NCBI RefSeq assembly: GCF_003710865.1
Contig: NZ_RHHO01000007.1
Coordinates: 1-64,000, forward strand
Direction of reading: 5' to 3'
DNA from: Brevibacillus borstelensis
GTDB taxonomy: Bacteria > Bacillota > Bacilli > Brevibacillales > Brevibacillaceae
Length of the DNA: 64,000 nt
The notes under the pieces: generated by a model
Seen by the model: the letters and a program-made list of their open reading frames with translations, nothing else
What the model was told of the DNA's origin: nothing
The model's database searches: none
Shown: piece after piece, positions 50,169-58,879 of the stretch
Layout: each line of letters opens with the position of its first letter
Position numbering within the stretch: the stretch's first letter is position 1
Position numbers and translations under genes: made by a program

Positions 50169-51335
50169 ATGGAACGAACAAAGCGGATGATAGCCGTCGT
50201 GTTGGCTGCTTCGATCCTGCTGGGCGGCTGCTGGAACGCCCGGGATATCGAACAGCTTATTTACATCGATGCGATTGGAGTCGATTACGTCAATCACAAG
50301 GTAGTCGTCTATCTGCAAATTCTCGGCTTTTCCAACATCGCCAAAAAAGAAAGCAATACACAATTGACGAGAGAACCAGTCTCCGTTGCAAAAGGCGAAG
50401 GCGACACCTACGTTTCAGCCATCTATCAGATTTATACGACCACTCAGCAGCGGCTCATATGGAGCCACGTGCACTCCATTGTTTTCACTGAACGGGCCTT
50501 GAAGCACGGAAAGTTTGATCAGGTCATGGATGCGCTAGACAGGTACCAAGAATTTCGTTATTCCGTATGGTCCTTTGCCACGAAAGAATCGCTTGAGGAC
50601 GTCTTCAACGCCAGGCCGATACTGGGAATATCCGTCCTTTACTCCCAACTGGCCGACCCCAAAGACATTTACGGCCAATTTTCGTACATTCGGCCCCTAT
50701 TATTGTTTCGAGTCATTTCCGAGAGAAACGAGCCGAATGGAGTAGTCCGCCTTCCCTTCCTGTCAGTGGAAAAAAAACCGTGGACCGAAAACAAAAAGCC
50801 ACTTCCGCAGTTGAAGATTAACGGAATCTGCTTCCTGCAAAACAAAGAGCTGAAGGGGTGCTTGCCCCACGAGCAGGTCGCAGGCGTACGGTGGCTGGAG
50901 AAAGAGACGCGGCGGACTCTTCTTAAGTCGGGAAAAAAATCGGCTCTGCTGGTGATGGAGTCCCCACGCCCCAAAATAATACCGGGATTGGAAAAAGGCC
51001 GTCCCATCTTTCGCATATCCATCAAGACAACGGGCTACGTGACTCAATTGTTTCAGCCAACCCGTATAGCGCTCTTGGAAAAGGATGCAGCCAGACAGAT
51101 TGAAGCCGAGGTCCGCTCGCTCTATGACCGCGGGCTGAAGCTGGGAATCGATACGCTTGAATTGGGACATTCCTTTTATCGAAAATTTCCCCGCGAGTGG
51201 CATCACTTGAATCAGGAGGGCGTGCTTCCTTTGACACCAGACTCTTTGAAATCGATTGAGGTCGAGGTCAAAATAACCGATGGAGGCATTTCGAAAGTGC
51301 GTCAGCGGAAAACAGGCGCGGATGACAGGAGATGA
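50169..51335 (+). CDS. Ger(x)C family germination lipoprotein, operon 2
   Basis: 388 aa, starting 1 base after the preceding stop. Signal peptide with lipobox LLGGC (Cys21) followed by WNARDIEQLIYIDAIGVDY, the classic start of mature GerC. N-terminal domain to about 200, C-terminal GerAC domain at about 215-375 with GLKLGIDTLELGHSFYRKFP. Last gene of the receptor operon, closed by a hairpin. Confidence 0.92.
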   Translation: MERTKRMIAVVLAASILLGGCWNARDIEQLIYIDAIGVDYVNHKVVVYLQILGFSNIAKKESNTQLTREPVSVAKGEGDTYVSAIYQIYTTTQQRLIWSHVHSIVFTERALKHGKFDQVMDALDRYQEFRYSVWSFATKESLEDVFNARPILGISVLYSQLADPKDIYGQFSYIRPLLLFRVISERNEPNGVVRLPFLSVEKKPWTENKKPLPQLKINGICFLQNKELKGCLPHEQVAGVRWLEKETRRTLLKSGKKSALLVMESPRPKIIPGLEKGRPIFRISIKTTGYVTQLFQPTRIALLEKDAARQIEAEVRSLYDRGLKLGIDTLELGHSFYRKFPREWHHLNQEGVLPLTPDSLKSIEVEVKITDGGISKVRQRKTGADDRR

Positions 51336-51411
51336 AAGGGCTGAGCCGCCGATGGAGCGGCTCGCTTCGGACAGCGGATATATACGCAGAAAAAGTAGCC
51401 GGAACATAACA

Positions 51412-51460
51412 AAGCAGATCACCAGGCCAGGCAGCCTTTCGTGATCTGCTTCTGTTTTGC
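51412..51460. terminator. Terminator between ger operon 2 and fadE
   Basis: AAGCAGATCAC/GTGATCTGCTT 11 bp stem (51412-51422 and 51441-51451), CTGTTTT after it on the plus strand. May also stop fadNAE on the other strand, though the T-run there is short. Confidence 0.7.
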
Positions 51461-51518
51461 CAATAGTCGACGTGGTCAGCGCCGCATGTTGTTACATTGA
51501 AATGGCCTTCCCCCGACT

Positions 51519-53297
51519 CTACAGCACATATCCGCCGGCTTCGATGACACGATCAGCGATGACACGCTTCATCTGAACCGTGTTGATCGGAGTGCGGCGC
51601 GTCAGCTTTTTCAAAATCGAGAGGCGGATTCTGAGATCGTCGCCTTCCTCCATCGCAGCCAGCGCTTCCTTCGCCCATGCTTCAACCTTGTCAAACGCAT
51701 CGCTCACGTAAACGGTCGTCAGATCCAGCTTTTGCTGCTCCTTCTCAACGCCGTTTTTGGCAATGGCTTTCTCTGTCCGCTTGACGACGCTGTCCATCGC
51801 GTACAGCTCGATCAGCATGTCTGCCGCGAGAGCGAGCAGCTCCTGCTCTTTCGCAATCGCCTGTTGATACTTCATCAAGGCGGAACCGGCCACCATCAGG
51901 ATGATTTTGCGGGTCATATCGATCAGGTGCTTCTCCTGAGCCAGCGGTGCGTCTTCGATCTCCTCCGGATAGTAGCTCATCAACTCTTCCTGCAGGTTGG
52001 CTGCCGCTTGCAGCAGAGGCAACTCTCCTTTCATCGCTTTCTTGACGAGCATGTCAGGGATCAGCATGCGGTTGATTTCGTTTGTCCCTTCAAAGATCCG
52101 GTTGATCCGGGAGTCGCGGTACATGTTCTCGATCTCGTACTCCGACATAAAGCCGTAGCCCCCGTGGATTTGCACACCTTCATCCACGCAGTAGTCGAGT
52201 ACCTCTGTAGCAAACACCTTGTTGATTGAGCATTCGATTGCGTATTCGGCGATTGCCTTCGCCACCTCGCGCCCGTCATCTTGCTTGTCGCCGAGGCTGG
52301 AGAGAGCGGTGTCGAACAAGCCGACGGTCCGGTACACGGAGCTTTCCGATGCGTATGTTTTCAGCGCCATGTTGGCCAGCTTGTTTTTGATCAGCGTAAA
52401 GTTGGCAATCGGCGTCTTGAACTGCTTCCGCTCTTTTGCGTAGTTGGTCGCCAGCTCCAGCGCCCGTTTCGCGGAGCCGACCGCTCCTACGGCCAGCTTG
52501 TAGCGGCCTACGTTGAGGATGTTGAAGGCGATGACATGGCCTCTGCCCGGCTCGCCCAGCAGGTTTTCCACCGGTACCGGAACATCCTCCAGAATGACAG
52601 TGCGAGTAGAGGAACCCTTGATGCCCATCTTCTTTTCCTCCGGTCCAAATGACACTCCGGGGAATTCGCGCTCCACGATAAAAGCGGTAAAGTGCTCGCC
52701 ATCGATTTTTGCGTACACGATAAAGACATCGGCAAAGCCTGCGTTGGTGATCCATTGCTTCTCGCCGTTCAGAATATAATGCTTGCCGTCCTCGGACAGT
52801 TTGGCCGTCGTCTTTGCACCCAGCGCATCTGAACCGGAGCCTGGCTCGGTCAAGCAATACGCAGCCAGACGTTTGCCGGAGGCGAGATCGGGCAGGTAGC
52901 GGCGCTTTTGATCGTCATTGCCGAAGTAGACGATCGGCAGGGAACCAATGCCCACATGGGCTCCGTAGCTGAGCGCAAAGCCGCGTGCCAGCGAAAACTT
53001 CTCTGTCACCAAAGCCGTGCTCACTTTGTCCAGACCCAGGCCGTCGTATTTTTCCGGCACGTCGCCGCCCAGCAGGCCCAGCTCGCCGGCTTCCTTCAGC
53101 AGGCGGACCGAGATGTCGAAGTTATGGTTTTCGATCTCTTCCAAATGGGGGCGAACTTCACCGACGACGAACTCTTCTGTCGTTTTGGCGATCATTTTTT
53201 GTTCTTCCGTGTATTCCTCAGGAACAAACATCGAGTCGGCGCTGCCTGCGTCAATCAGAAAGCTGCCGCCGCGGATCAATTCTTTGGTATCAGCCAT
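51519..53297 (-). CDS. fadE: Acyl-CoA dehydrogenase, long C-terminal type
   Basis: 592 aa from the ATG at 53297 (AAAGGAG nine bases upstream). ACAD core to about 400: YCLTEPGSGSDALG (FAD/substrate), GLFDTALSSLG helix region, and the active-site block IHGGYGFMSEYEIENMYRD. An extra helical domain of about 180 residues follows, as in VLCAD and B. subtilis FadE (YusJ). Introduces the 2,3-double bond in acyl-CoA. Last gene of fadNAE. Confidence 0.93.
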   Translation of the reverse strand: MADTKELIRGGSFLIDAGSADSMFVPEEYTEEQKMIAKTTEEFVVGEVRPHLEEIENHNFDISVRLLKEAGELGLLGGDVPEKYDGLGLDKVSTALVTEKFSLARGFALSYGAHVGIGSLPIVYFGNDDQKRRYLPDLASGKRLAAYCLTEPGSGSDALGAKTTAKLSEDGKHYILNGEKQWITNAGFADVFIVYAKIDGEHFTAFIVEREFPGVSFGPEEKKMGIKGSSTRTVILEDVPVPVENLLGEPGRGHVIAFNILNVGRYKLAVGAVGSAKRALELATNYAKERKQFKTPIANFTLIKNKLANMALKTYASESSVYRTVGLFDTALSSLGDKQDDGREVAKAIAEYAIECSINKVFATEVLDYCVDEGVQIHGGYGFMSEYEIENMYRDSRINRIFEGTNEINRMLIPDMLVKKAMKGELPLLQAAANLQEELMSYYPEEIEDAPLAQEKHLIDMTRKIILMVAGSALMKYQQAIAKEQELLALAADMLIELYAMDSVVKRTEKAIAKNGVEKEQQKLDLTTVYVSDAFDKVEAWAKEALAAMEEGDDLRIRLSILKKLTRRTPINTVQMKRVIADRVIEAGGYVL

Positions 53298-53346
53298 TGC
53301 CATTCTCTCCTTTAGCTTTTCGATTGAATAACGTCAATGCGCTTGC

Positions 53347-54525
53347 CTACACCATTTCAAATACGCCTGCGGCTCCCATTCCGCCGCCGATGCACATCGT
53401 CACGACGCCGTATTTGCCGTCGCGCCGTTTCAGTTCGTTCAGGAGGGAGACGGTCAGCTTGGCGCCTGTGCAGCCGAGCGGATGGCCCAGCGCGATCGCT
53501 CCGCCGTTTACATTCACCTTTTCCTCGTCAAGGCCAAGCTCTCGGATAACTGCCAGCGACTGGGAGGCGAACGCTTCGTTCAGCTCAAACAGGTCTACAT
53601 CGGCAATGCTCAGTCCCGCCATTTTCAGCGCCTTCGGAATGGCCACCACCGGTCCGATCCCCATCACGTCCGGATCGACACCGCCGACCGTAAACGATCT
53701 GAACTTGGCGATCGGCTGGACACCCAGCTCTGCCGCCTTTTCTGCCGACATGACCAGAACGGCCGCGGCGCCATCGCTCGTCTGCGAAGAGTTGCCTGCC
53801 GTGACGCTGCCTTTGACGTGGAAGACCGGCTTCAATTTGGCCAGCGCTTCCAGCGAAGTGTCTGCCCGGACTCCTTCGTCCGTATCAAAAACGCGCTCTT
53901 GCACGTGCAGCTTGTGATTTTCATCGAGATAATGCGACTTGACAGTGATCGGGACGATTTCTCCGCTGAATTTGCCTGCTGCCAGTGCGGCTGCCGCACG
54001 CTGGTGACTCCTCAGCGCGAAAGCATCCTGGTCCTCGCGGCTGATCCGGTAGCGCTTCGCCACCTCTTCGGCCGTATGCCCCATGCCCATGTACGCCTCC
54101 GGCATGGTCTCGACCAGCGTCGGGTTCAAGGCTACCTTGTGACCGGTCATCGGCAGCAGGCTCATGCTTTCTACACCGCCAGCGACGATTACGTCAGCCC
54201 CGCCCACCATGATCTGATGGGCCGCATAGGCGATCGTCTGCAGACCGGATGAACAGAAACGGTTGACCGTAATGCCGGATACGTTCGTCGGAAGCCCTGC
54301 CCGCAAACCGATCAGACGGGCCATGTTCATTCCTTGTTCCGCTTCTGGAACAGCGTTGCCGATAATGATGTCCTCGATGTCAGCCGGATTCAGCTGCGGC
54401 ACCCGGCCGAGCAGATTGCTGACGACTGCAGCGCCCATATCAACGGGATGAACGTCCTTCAGGCTGCCCCGCTTGGCTCTGCCAACAGCAGTGCGGGCAC
54501 CTGCGACGATTACTGCTTCCTTCAT
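53347..54525 (-). CDS. fadA: Acetyl-CoA acyltransferase (3-ketoacyl-CoA thiolase)
   Basis: 392 aa. Thiolase with all active-site parts: acyl-accepting Cys in [11 protein letters not shown] (about 90), NEAFASQ, the His in [15 protein letters not shown] (about 348) and the second Cys in [11 protein letters not shown] (about 379). Last step of the beta-oxidation cycle. Middle gene of fadN-fadA-fadE. Confidence 0.95.
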   Translation of the reverse strand: MKEAVIVAGARTAVGRAKRGSLKDVHPVDMGAAVVSNLLGRVPQLNPADIEDIIIGNAVPEAEQGMNMARLIGLRAGLPTNVSGITVNRFCSSGLQTIAYAAHQIMVGGADVIVAGGVESMSLLPMTGHKVALNPTLVETMPEAYMGMGHTAEEVAKRYRISREDQDAFALRSHQRAAAALAAGKFSGEIVPITVKSHYLDENHKLHVQERVFDTDEGVRADTSLEALAKLKPVFHVKGSVTAGNSSQTSDGAAAVLVMSAEKAAELGVQPIAKFRSFTVGGVDPDVMGIGPVVAIPKALKMAGLSIADVDLFELNEAFASQSLAVIRELGLDEEKVNVNGGAIALGHPLGCTGAKLTVSLLNELKRRDGKYGVVTMCIGGGMGAAGVFEMV

Positions 54526-54621
54526 GGCTCTTCCCCTCTTTCTGGCGATCTTCCTGGGATCTTCCCCTTTTGCCTATCACTATTACAGGTGCAGACGCGC
54601 TCCCGCAAAAGCTCGTTATGA

Positions 54622-57030
54622 TCAGTTCCGCAGCGGCTTGTTCTTTGTCAGCATGTGCTGCATCCGCTGCTGTGTTTTTGGCGTTTTGATCAGCTCCAGA
54701 AACGCCTGCTTCTCCAGCTCCAGGATGTACTCCTCGGACACCTCTGTGCCCGCAGGAACGCTTCCGCCCGACATCACATAGGCGATCTTGCTGGCGATCA
54801 GCTCATCGTGGTCGCTGATGTACCCGCTCTTTTTCATCGAGTAAATATTCTGGCGCAGATTGGCGTAGCCGCTCTCTCCAATGACGCGGATTTTGCGCGG
54901 CTTGGGCGGCGTATAGCCTTCCCGGTCCATCGCCAGCACCAGTTGCTTGGCATCGTAGAGCAGGTGGTCGGAATTGATGCTGATCCGGTCAGTGGAGCGC
55001 AAATAGCCGAGGTTGATCGCTTCCTTGCCGCTGGTCGATACCTTTGCCATGGCAATCGCTTCAAAAGCCCGGGCCACAAACGGGAACGGGTCTACCGGGA
55101 CAGTGCCTCCCTCCGGTACGTGCTCCATGGCGCGGAACAGCATTTCCTTCGTGCCGCCGCCCCCCGGCAAAAGGCCAACGCCGACCTCGACGAGTCCGAG
55201 ATAGGTTTCTGCCGACGCCTGAACGCGGTCTGCGAGGTAGCAGATCTCCACTCCGCCGCCGAGCGTCATCCCGAATGGAGCCGCAACGACCGGCCTGTGC
55301 ATGCTTTTCATCGCATTGCCTACCTTGTGGAAGCGGCTGACCAGCATATCCAGCTCAAACCAGTTTTCATCCTGGGCTTCCATCAGGGCGTAGCCGAGGT
55401 TCATGCCGACGCAGAAGTTTTTCCCCTGATTGCCAATGACCAGGCCGAGGAAATTGCGCTGCACTTCTTCCACGGCGTAGCCGGCCAACTGCAGGACATC
55501 CATGCCCAAAGCGTTGTGCGGCGATGTAAACTCGAGGCAGGCTACGCCATCGCCCAGATCCACCAGAGCTGCGCCGGCGTTTTTCTTGATCAGCTTGCCT
55601 TGCTCCTTGAGCGCGGCCAGGTTGATCTTTTCCTTTTTCTCCTCTATGTCTTTATAGGCGCCGCCGATTGCGAATGCTGCCCGGCGTCCCTCCTGTTTTT
55701 GATAGAAAGACGTTTTTCCGCTTGCCAAAAGCTCCTCTACCAGTGCCGGGATGCTCTCTCCTTCTTCGCGCATCCGGGCCACCGATTTTTCCACCCCGAT
55801 GGCGTCCCAAGTCTCAAACGGTCCCAGCTCCCAGCCGAAGCCCCACTTCATCGCCTGGTCGACAGAGACGATGTCATCCGCGATTTCATGCGCTTTTTCA
55901 GCCGAGTAGAGCAAGACCTTTTTGAAGACGCTCCAGACAAATTCGCTTCCCTTGTCTTTTCCGTATACGAGAGCCTTCAGCTTTTCCGGCAGCGTTTTGG
56001 CTGTCTTGGCCGCCTCCAGCGAAGCGTATTTTGCCTTCGCCCGCGGGCGGTACTCCATCGTATTGTAGTCCAGCGCAAGGATTTCCTTGCCTTCCGCTGT
56101 TTTCACCTGCTTGAAAAAACCTTGTCCGGCTTTTTGGCCGAGCCAGCGTTTCTCCACCATCTCCAGGACAAAGGTCGGGACCTCGAACACGGCGATCTCC
56201 TGCGCGTCCGAACTTTTTTGTTTGACGTTGTTTGCAACGTGCACATAGGTGTCGAGACCGACGACATCAAGCGTGCGGAATGTGGCGCTTTTCGGACGGC
56301 CGATCGCCGGACCCGTCAACGCGTCTACTTCGTCCACGCCAAGCCCGAGCCGAACCATTTCCTGAATGGAGACCTGGAGGCCGTATGTGCCAATCCGGTT
56401 GGCGATAAAGTTGGGCGTATCCTTGCAAAGAACCGTCCCTTTGCCGAGGACAAATTCTCCGAAATGCATCATGTAGTCGACAATCGCCGGATCGGTATCC
56501 TGCCCCGGAATAATCTCCAGAAGCTTCAGATAACGAGGCGGATTAAAGAAGTGGGTGCCCAGGAAATGCCGGCGGAATTCCTCGGAGCGACCCTCGCTCA
56601 TTTCGTTGATGGAGACACCGGATGTATTGGAGGAGACGATCGTTCCAGGCTTTCTATGGGCTTCTACCGTTTCAAACACCTTTTTCTTGACGTCGAGGTT
56701 TTCGACGACGACCTCGATGATCCAATCCACTTCACCCAGATAGGACAGGTGATCCTCCAGGTTGCCGACGGTGATCAGCTCAAGATTGGCCTTGTCGTAG
56801 AGCGGAGCCGGTTTTTCCTTCAACAGCCGCTCTTTGCCGCTTTGCGCAATCCGATTTCGAACGGCAGGGTCTGCCAGCGTTTTCCCTTTTTTACTCTCTT
56901 CTTCCGTCAATTCACCCGGCACGATGTCGAGCAGATAGACAGGGATACCCACATTGGCCAAGTGAGCGGCGATACCTGCTCCCATCACGCCGGAACCGAG
57001 AACAGCCGCTTTGCGAATTTTGCGTTCCAT
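54622..57030 (-). CDS. fadN: 3-hydroxyacyl-CoA dehydrogenase/enoyl-CoA hydratase
   Basis: 802 aa from the ATG at 57030 (GGGAGGG upstream); the longer frame to 57171 runs through the FadR box. N-terminal NAD-binding Rossmann motif VLGSGVMGAGIAAHLANVG (residues 8-26), dehydrogenase domains to about 470, and an enoyl-CoA hydratase/isomerase domain at about 500-680 (GMNLGYALMEAQ, GMTLGGGVEICYLAD). In Bacillus FadN the dehydrogenase precedes the hydratase, the reverse of E. coli FadB, as seen here. First gene of the operon. Confidence 0.95.
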   Translation of the reverse strand: MERKIRKAAVLGSGVMGAGIAAHLANVGIPVYLLDIVPGELTEEESKKGKTLADPAVRNRIAQSGKERLLKEKPAPLYDKANLELITVGNLEDHLSYLGEVDWIIEVVVENLDVKKKVFETVEAHRKPGTIVSSNTSGVSINEMSEGRSEEFRRHFLGTHFFNPPRYLKLLEIIPGQDTDPAIVDYMMHFGEFVLGKGTVLCKDTPNFIANRIGTYGLQVSIQEMVRLGLGVDEVDALTGPAIGRPKSATFRTLDVVGLDTYVHVANNVKQKSSDAQEIAVFEVPTFVLEMVEKRWLGQKAGQGFFKQVKTAEGKEILALDYNTMEYRPRAKAKYASLEAAKTAKTLPEKLKALVYGKDKGSEFVWSVFKKVLLYSAEKAHEIADDIVSVDQAMKWGFGWELGPFETWDAIGVEKSVARMREEGESIPALVEELLASGKTSFYQKQEGRRAAFAIGGAYKDIEEKKEKINLAALKEQGKLIKKNAGAALVDLGDGVACLEFTSPHNALGMDVLQLAGYAVEEVQRNFLGLVIGNQGKNFCVGMNLGYALMEAQDENWFELDMLVSRFHKVGNAMKSMHRPVVAAPFGMTLGGGVEICYLADRVQASAETYLGLVEVGVGLLPGGGGTKEMLFRAMEHVPEGGTVPVDPFPFVARAFEAIAMAKVSTSGKEAINLGYLRSTDRISINSDHLLYDAKQLVLAMDREGYTPPKPRKIRVIGESGYANLRQNIYSMKKSGYISDHDELIASKIAYVMSGGSVPAGTEVSEEYILELEKQAFLELIKTPKTQQRMQHMLTKNKPLRN

Positions 57031-57156
57031 CCAATACCCTCCCTCATGTAAACTAGAATCTCGCGGTAAATACGAAATAGTCTGAACAAAAAATCCTTGC
57101 TTTCTGATTTCTACTCGTTCAAAAATATTCCTGTATTCCGCTTTACATGTCTCCTT

Positions 57157-57174
57157 TGAATGAATGCTCATTCA
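57157..57174 (-). promoter_or_regulatory. FadR operator upstream of fadN
   Basis: TGAATGAATGCTCATTCA, an 18-bp palindrome matching the Bacillus FadR (TetR family) site TGAATGANTANTCATTCA with one mismatch. 127 bases before the fadN start. FadR releases DNA when long-chain acyl-CoA binds. Confidence 0.9.
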
Positions 57175-57186
57175 TTTTTGTTTTGT

Positions 57187-57230
57187 AAAAAAACATCTCA
57201 CCACTTTTTGCTTGCGCTTTCGTGAGATGT
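57187..57230 (-). terminator. Terminator-like hairpin in the fadN upstream region
   Basis: ACATCTCAC/GTGAGATGT 9 bp stem (57193-57201 and 57222-57230) with seven T on the minus strand. It lies between a promoter-like sequence (57270-57298) and the FadR box, so it could be an attenuator rather than a gene-end terminator. Confidence 0.65.
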
Positions 57231-57269
57231 CTGGCAGTTCAGCCGACACTGAATCACCGTTCAGTTTTT

Positions 57270-57298
57270 ATTGTAATCGAAAAGAGAAGCCGTTGCAA
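57270..57298 (-). promoter_or_regulatory. Sigma-A promoter candidate upstream of fadN
   Basis: Minus strand TTGCAA (57298-57293), 17 bases, TACAAT (57275-57270). A transcript from here would run into the hairpin at 57187-57230 and then past the FadR box. Confidence 0.5.
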
Positions 57299-57363
57299 TC
57301 TCCATTTGCCGATTTTTTGCAACAGCAAGACTGTACGCTTTTTCATCTTTTGGGACAATCAAT

Positions 57364-57405
57364 CAAAAAAGGAGGGATGCCGAACGTTTCTGTCGGCTGC
57401 TCCCT
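57364..57405 (-). terminator. Terminator of the SLH-domain gene
   Basis: AGGGA-GCCGA with TCGGC-TCCCT (57373-57383 and 57393-57405), then CCTTTTTT on the minus strand. Confidence 0.8.
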
Positions 57406-57422
57406 TCCCTTCCCTTCTCTTC

Positions 57423-58544
57423 TTACCGCTCTCTGTACGCAATCGACGTAATCTTATGTCCAAACGGATTGGATTCGTCTTTTTCAAATAGGAACTCCAG
57501 CTCATAGGGTCCCACCTGGCGATGCTCGTACTTGCCGGTCACCCATAATTTATCGGAACTGTTTTCGTCCCTTTTGAGCTTCAATTCCGCCATGTAACTA
57601 TGCAGCGGCAAAGCTGCTTGCAATTTGGTCAGACTCTCTATGGCAGCTTCGCTTACATAGGAAGACAAGCGCTGCTGATCTTTGTCCAAAAACGCCCGAT
57701 TGGCCGCCGTCAACAGCAGGTTGGCTGCGATCTGCTGCCGCTTCGTGCTTTCCTTGAACTGCTTGCTGGCGTCCCCCTCCAAAAAATGATGCAAGCGGGT
57801 GAGCACAACCGCAAACTGGGCTCTGGTCATGTTGGAGTACGGGTCAAAATTTCGCTGCCCGCCAAACAGTTGGAATTCCCGAATCGCTTCCGCATAAGGA
57901 GAAACGGTATCGACGTAGCTGCTCTTGTGCTTCCACTGGGAATAGCCGTCATAAAACAGTCTTACGTCATTGATTTTGGGCTCGACGATGCGAAGCTTGT
58001 ATGGCGACAGCACATGGAACAGGATCATGCTCGCCTCTTCCCTCGACATCGGATATTGCAGGTAAGGCGTAGGCACCCACCATTCGGGATTGACTTTCTG
58101 CGGTTTTTTCATCAGCATGCCATTTGATGCGAGATGCAGATTGTAGACCATCAGATCGCCCGGCCTGAAATCGTTGACAAACCCGGTGTTTACATCGAGC
58201 AACACCTGCATGTTGGCAACCAGTCCTTCGATTTCCGTTTTCAACGGATAGCGATGATCCAGATACGGCTGGGGGACGGGGGTTGCAAGTCTTCCGTACA
58301 CATCCTCCAGAACGCGGTTGACCAGTGCCAGCGCTTCTCCGCGCGACACCGTCTTGTCCGGGTTGAAGTGGCGGTTCCCTCCGTGCTTGAATATGCCCCG
58401 CTGTTCAAGAAAGAGGATCTCCTTTTCAGCCCAGTGCCCTCTGATATCATCGTAGTAAGTTTCCGCCGCCCCCGCCTGGACAGCAAAAACTGACTGCACC
58501 AGGATTGCGACAATGAGTAGGAAAAGAGAATGCCGTTTGCGCAT
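57423..58544 (-). CDS. SLH-domain cell-surface protein
   Basis: 373 aa, with AAAGGAG before the ATG. Signal peptide to about residue 27 (LFLLIVAILVQSVFAVQAGA). SLH motifs: YDDIRGHWAEKEILFLEQRGIF...FNPDKTVSRGEALALVNRVL (about 30-80), a weaker second unit with MSREEASMILFHVL, and a third with PYAEAIREFQLFGG...FDPYSNMTRAQFAVVLTRL (about 210-255). The C-terminal 110 residues form an NTF2-like or similar small domain with no known role. SLH domains bind pyruvylated wall polymers. Confidence 0.85.
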   Translation of the reverse strand: MRKRHSLFLLIVAILVQSVFAVQAGAAETYYDDIRGHWAEKEILFLEQRGIFKHGGNRHFNPDKTVSRGEALALVNRVLEDVYGRLATPVPQPYLDHRYPLKTEIEGLVANMQVLLDVNTGFVNDFRPGDLMVYNLHLASNGMLMKKPQKVNPEWWVPTPYLQYPMSREEASMILFHVLSPYKLRIVEPKINDVRLFYDGYSQWKHKSSYVDTVSPYAEAIREFQLFGGQRNFDPYSNMTRAQFAVVLTRLHHFLEGDASKQFKESTKRQQIAANLLLTAANRAFLDKDQQRLSSYVSEAAIESLTKLQAALPLHSYMAELKLKRDENSSDKLWVTGKYEHRQVGPYELEFLFEKDESNPFGHKITSIAYRER

Positions 58545-58578
58545 ACTATACTCCTTTCAGATTATTTTTAAAGCTAAG

Positions 58579-58800
58579 CTAATATGTAAGCCAACTATTC
58601 CCTCTCCATTTGGCAGGTCCACCTAGCCGAATGGTTGCATTTTCCCTTACTAAAACACTATATGACCCGAGACAAAAATACCAATCATTTCTACAATTGT
58701 AAAGATTGCCAGAAAAATTGAACAGATAGAAGTAGTCTTCAGGAACTAAAAATAGTTCCTTTCGCCCATCACCAGAAAAAATAAACGGCTTTATGTACAA
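58579..58800 (-). pseudogene. Possible remnant reading frame, 73 codons
   Basis: Open frame from a TTG without ribosome binding site to TAG, AT-rich. The translation looks protein-like (SGDGRKELFLVPEDYFYLF and WRGNSWLTY) and may be the C-terminal piece of a lost secreted protein. Not recognised. The 58545-58837 gap holds nothing else I can support. Confidence 0.25.
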
Positions 58801-58835
58801 TCATCGTTAGTTCCAAAGAATCGTTTTGAAAACAG

Positions 58836-58863
58836 AAAAACCGGAGACCCTGAGGCCCCCGGT
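58836..58863 (-). terminator. Terminator of the ABC-2 exporter operon
   Basis: ACCGG/CCGGT with a GC-rich partly paired interior, then TTTTTC on the minus strand, 16 bases after the permease stop. Confidence 0.65.
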
Positions 58864-58879
58864 GACAGCTTGCAAATGA

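Noticed and set aside
54655-57051. 798-codon plus-strand open frame across fadN
   Set aside because: Antisense shadow of fadN; no ribosome binding site and no protein family pattern.
57140-57160. AAAGGAG followed by ATG-TAA before fadN (start-stop element)
   Set aside because: The ribosome binding site is only two bases from the ATG, too close to work, and it overlaps the FadR box region; probably chance.
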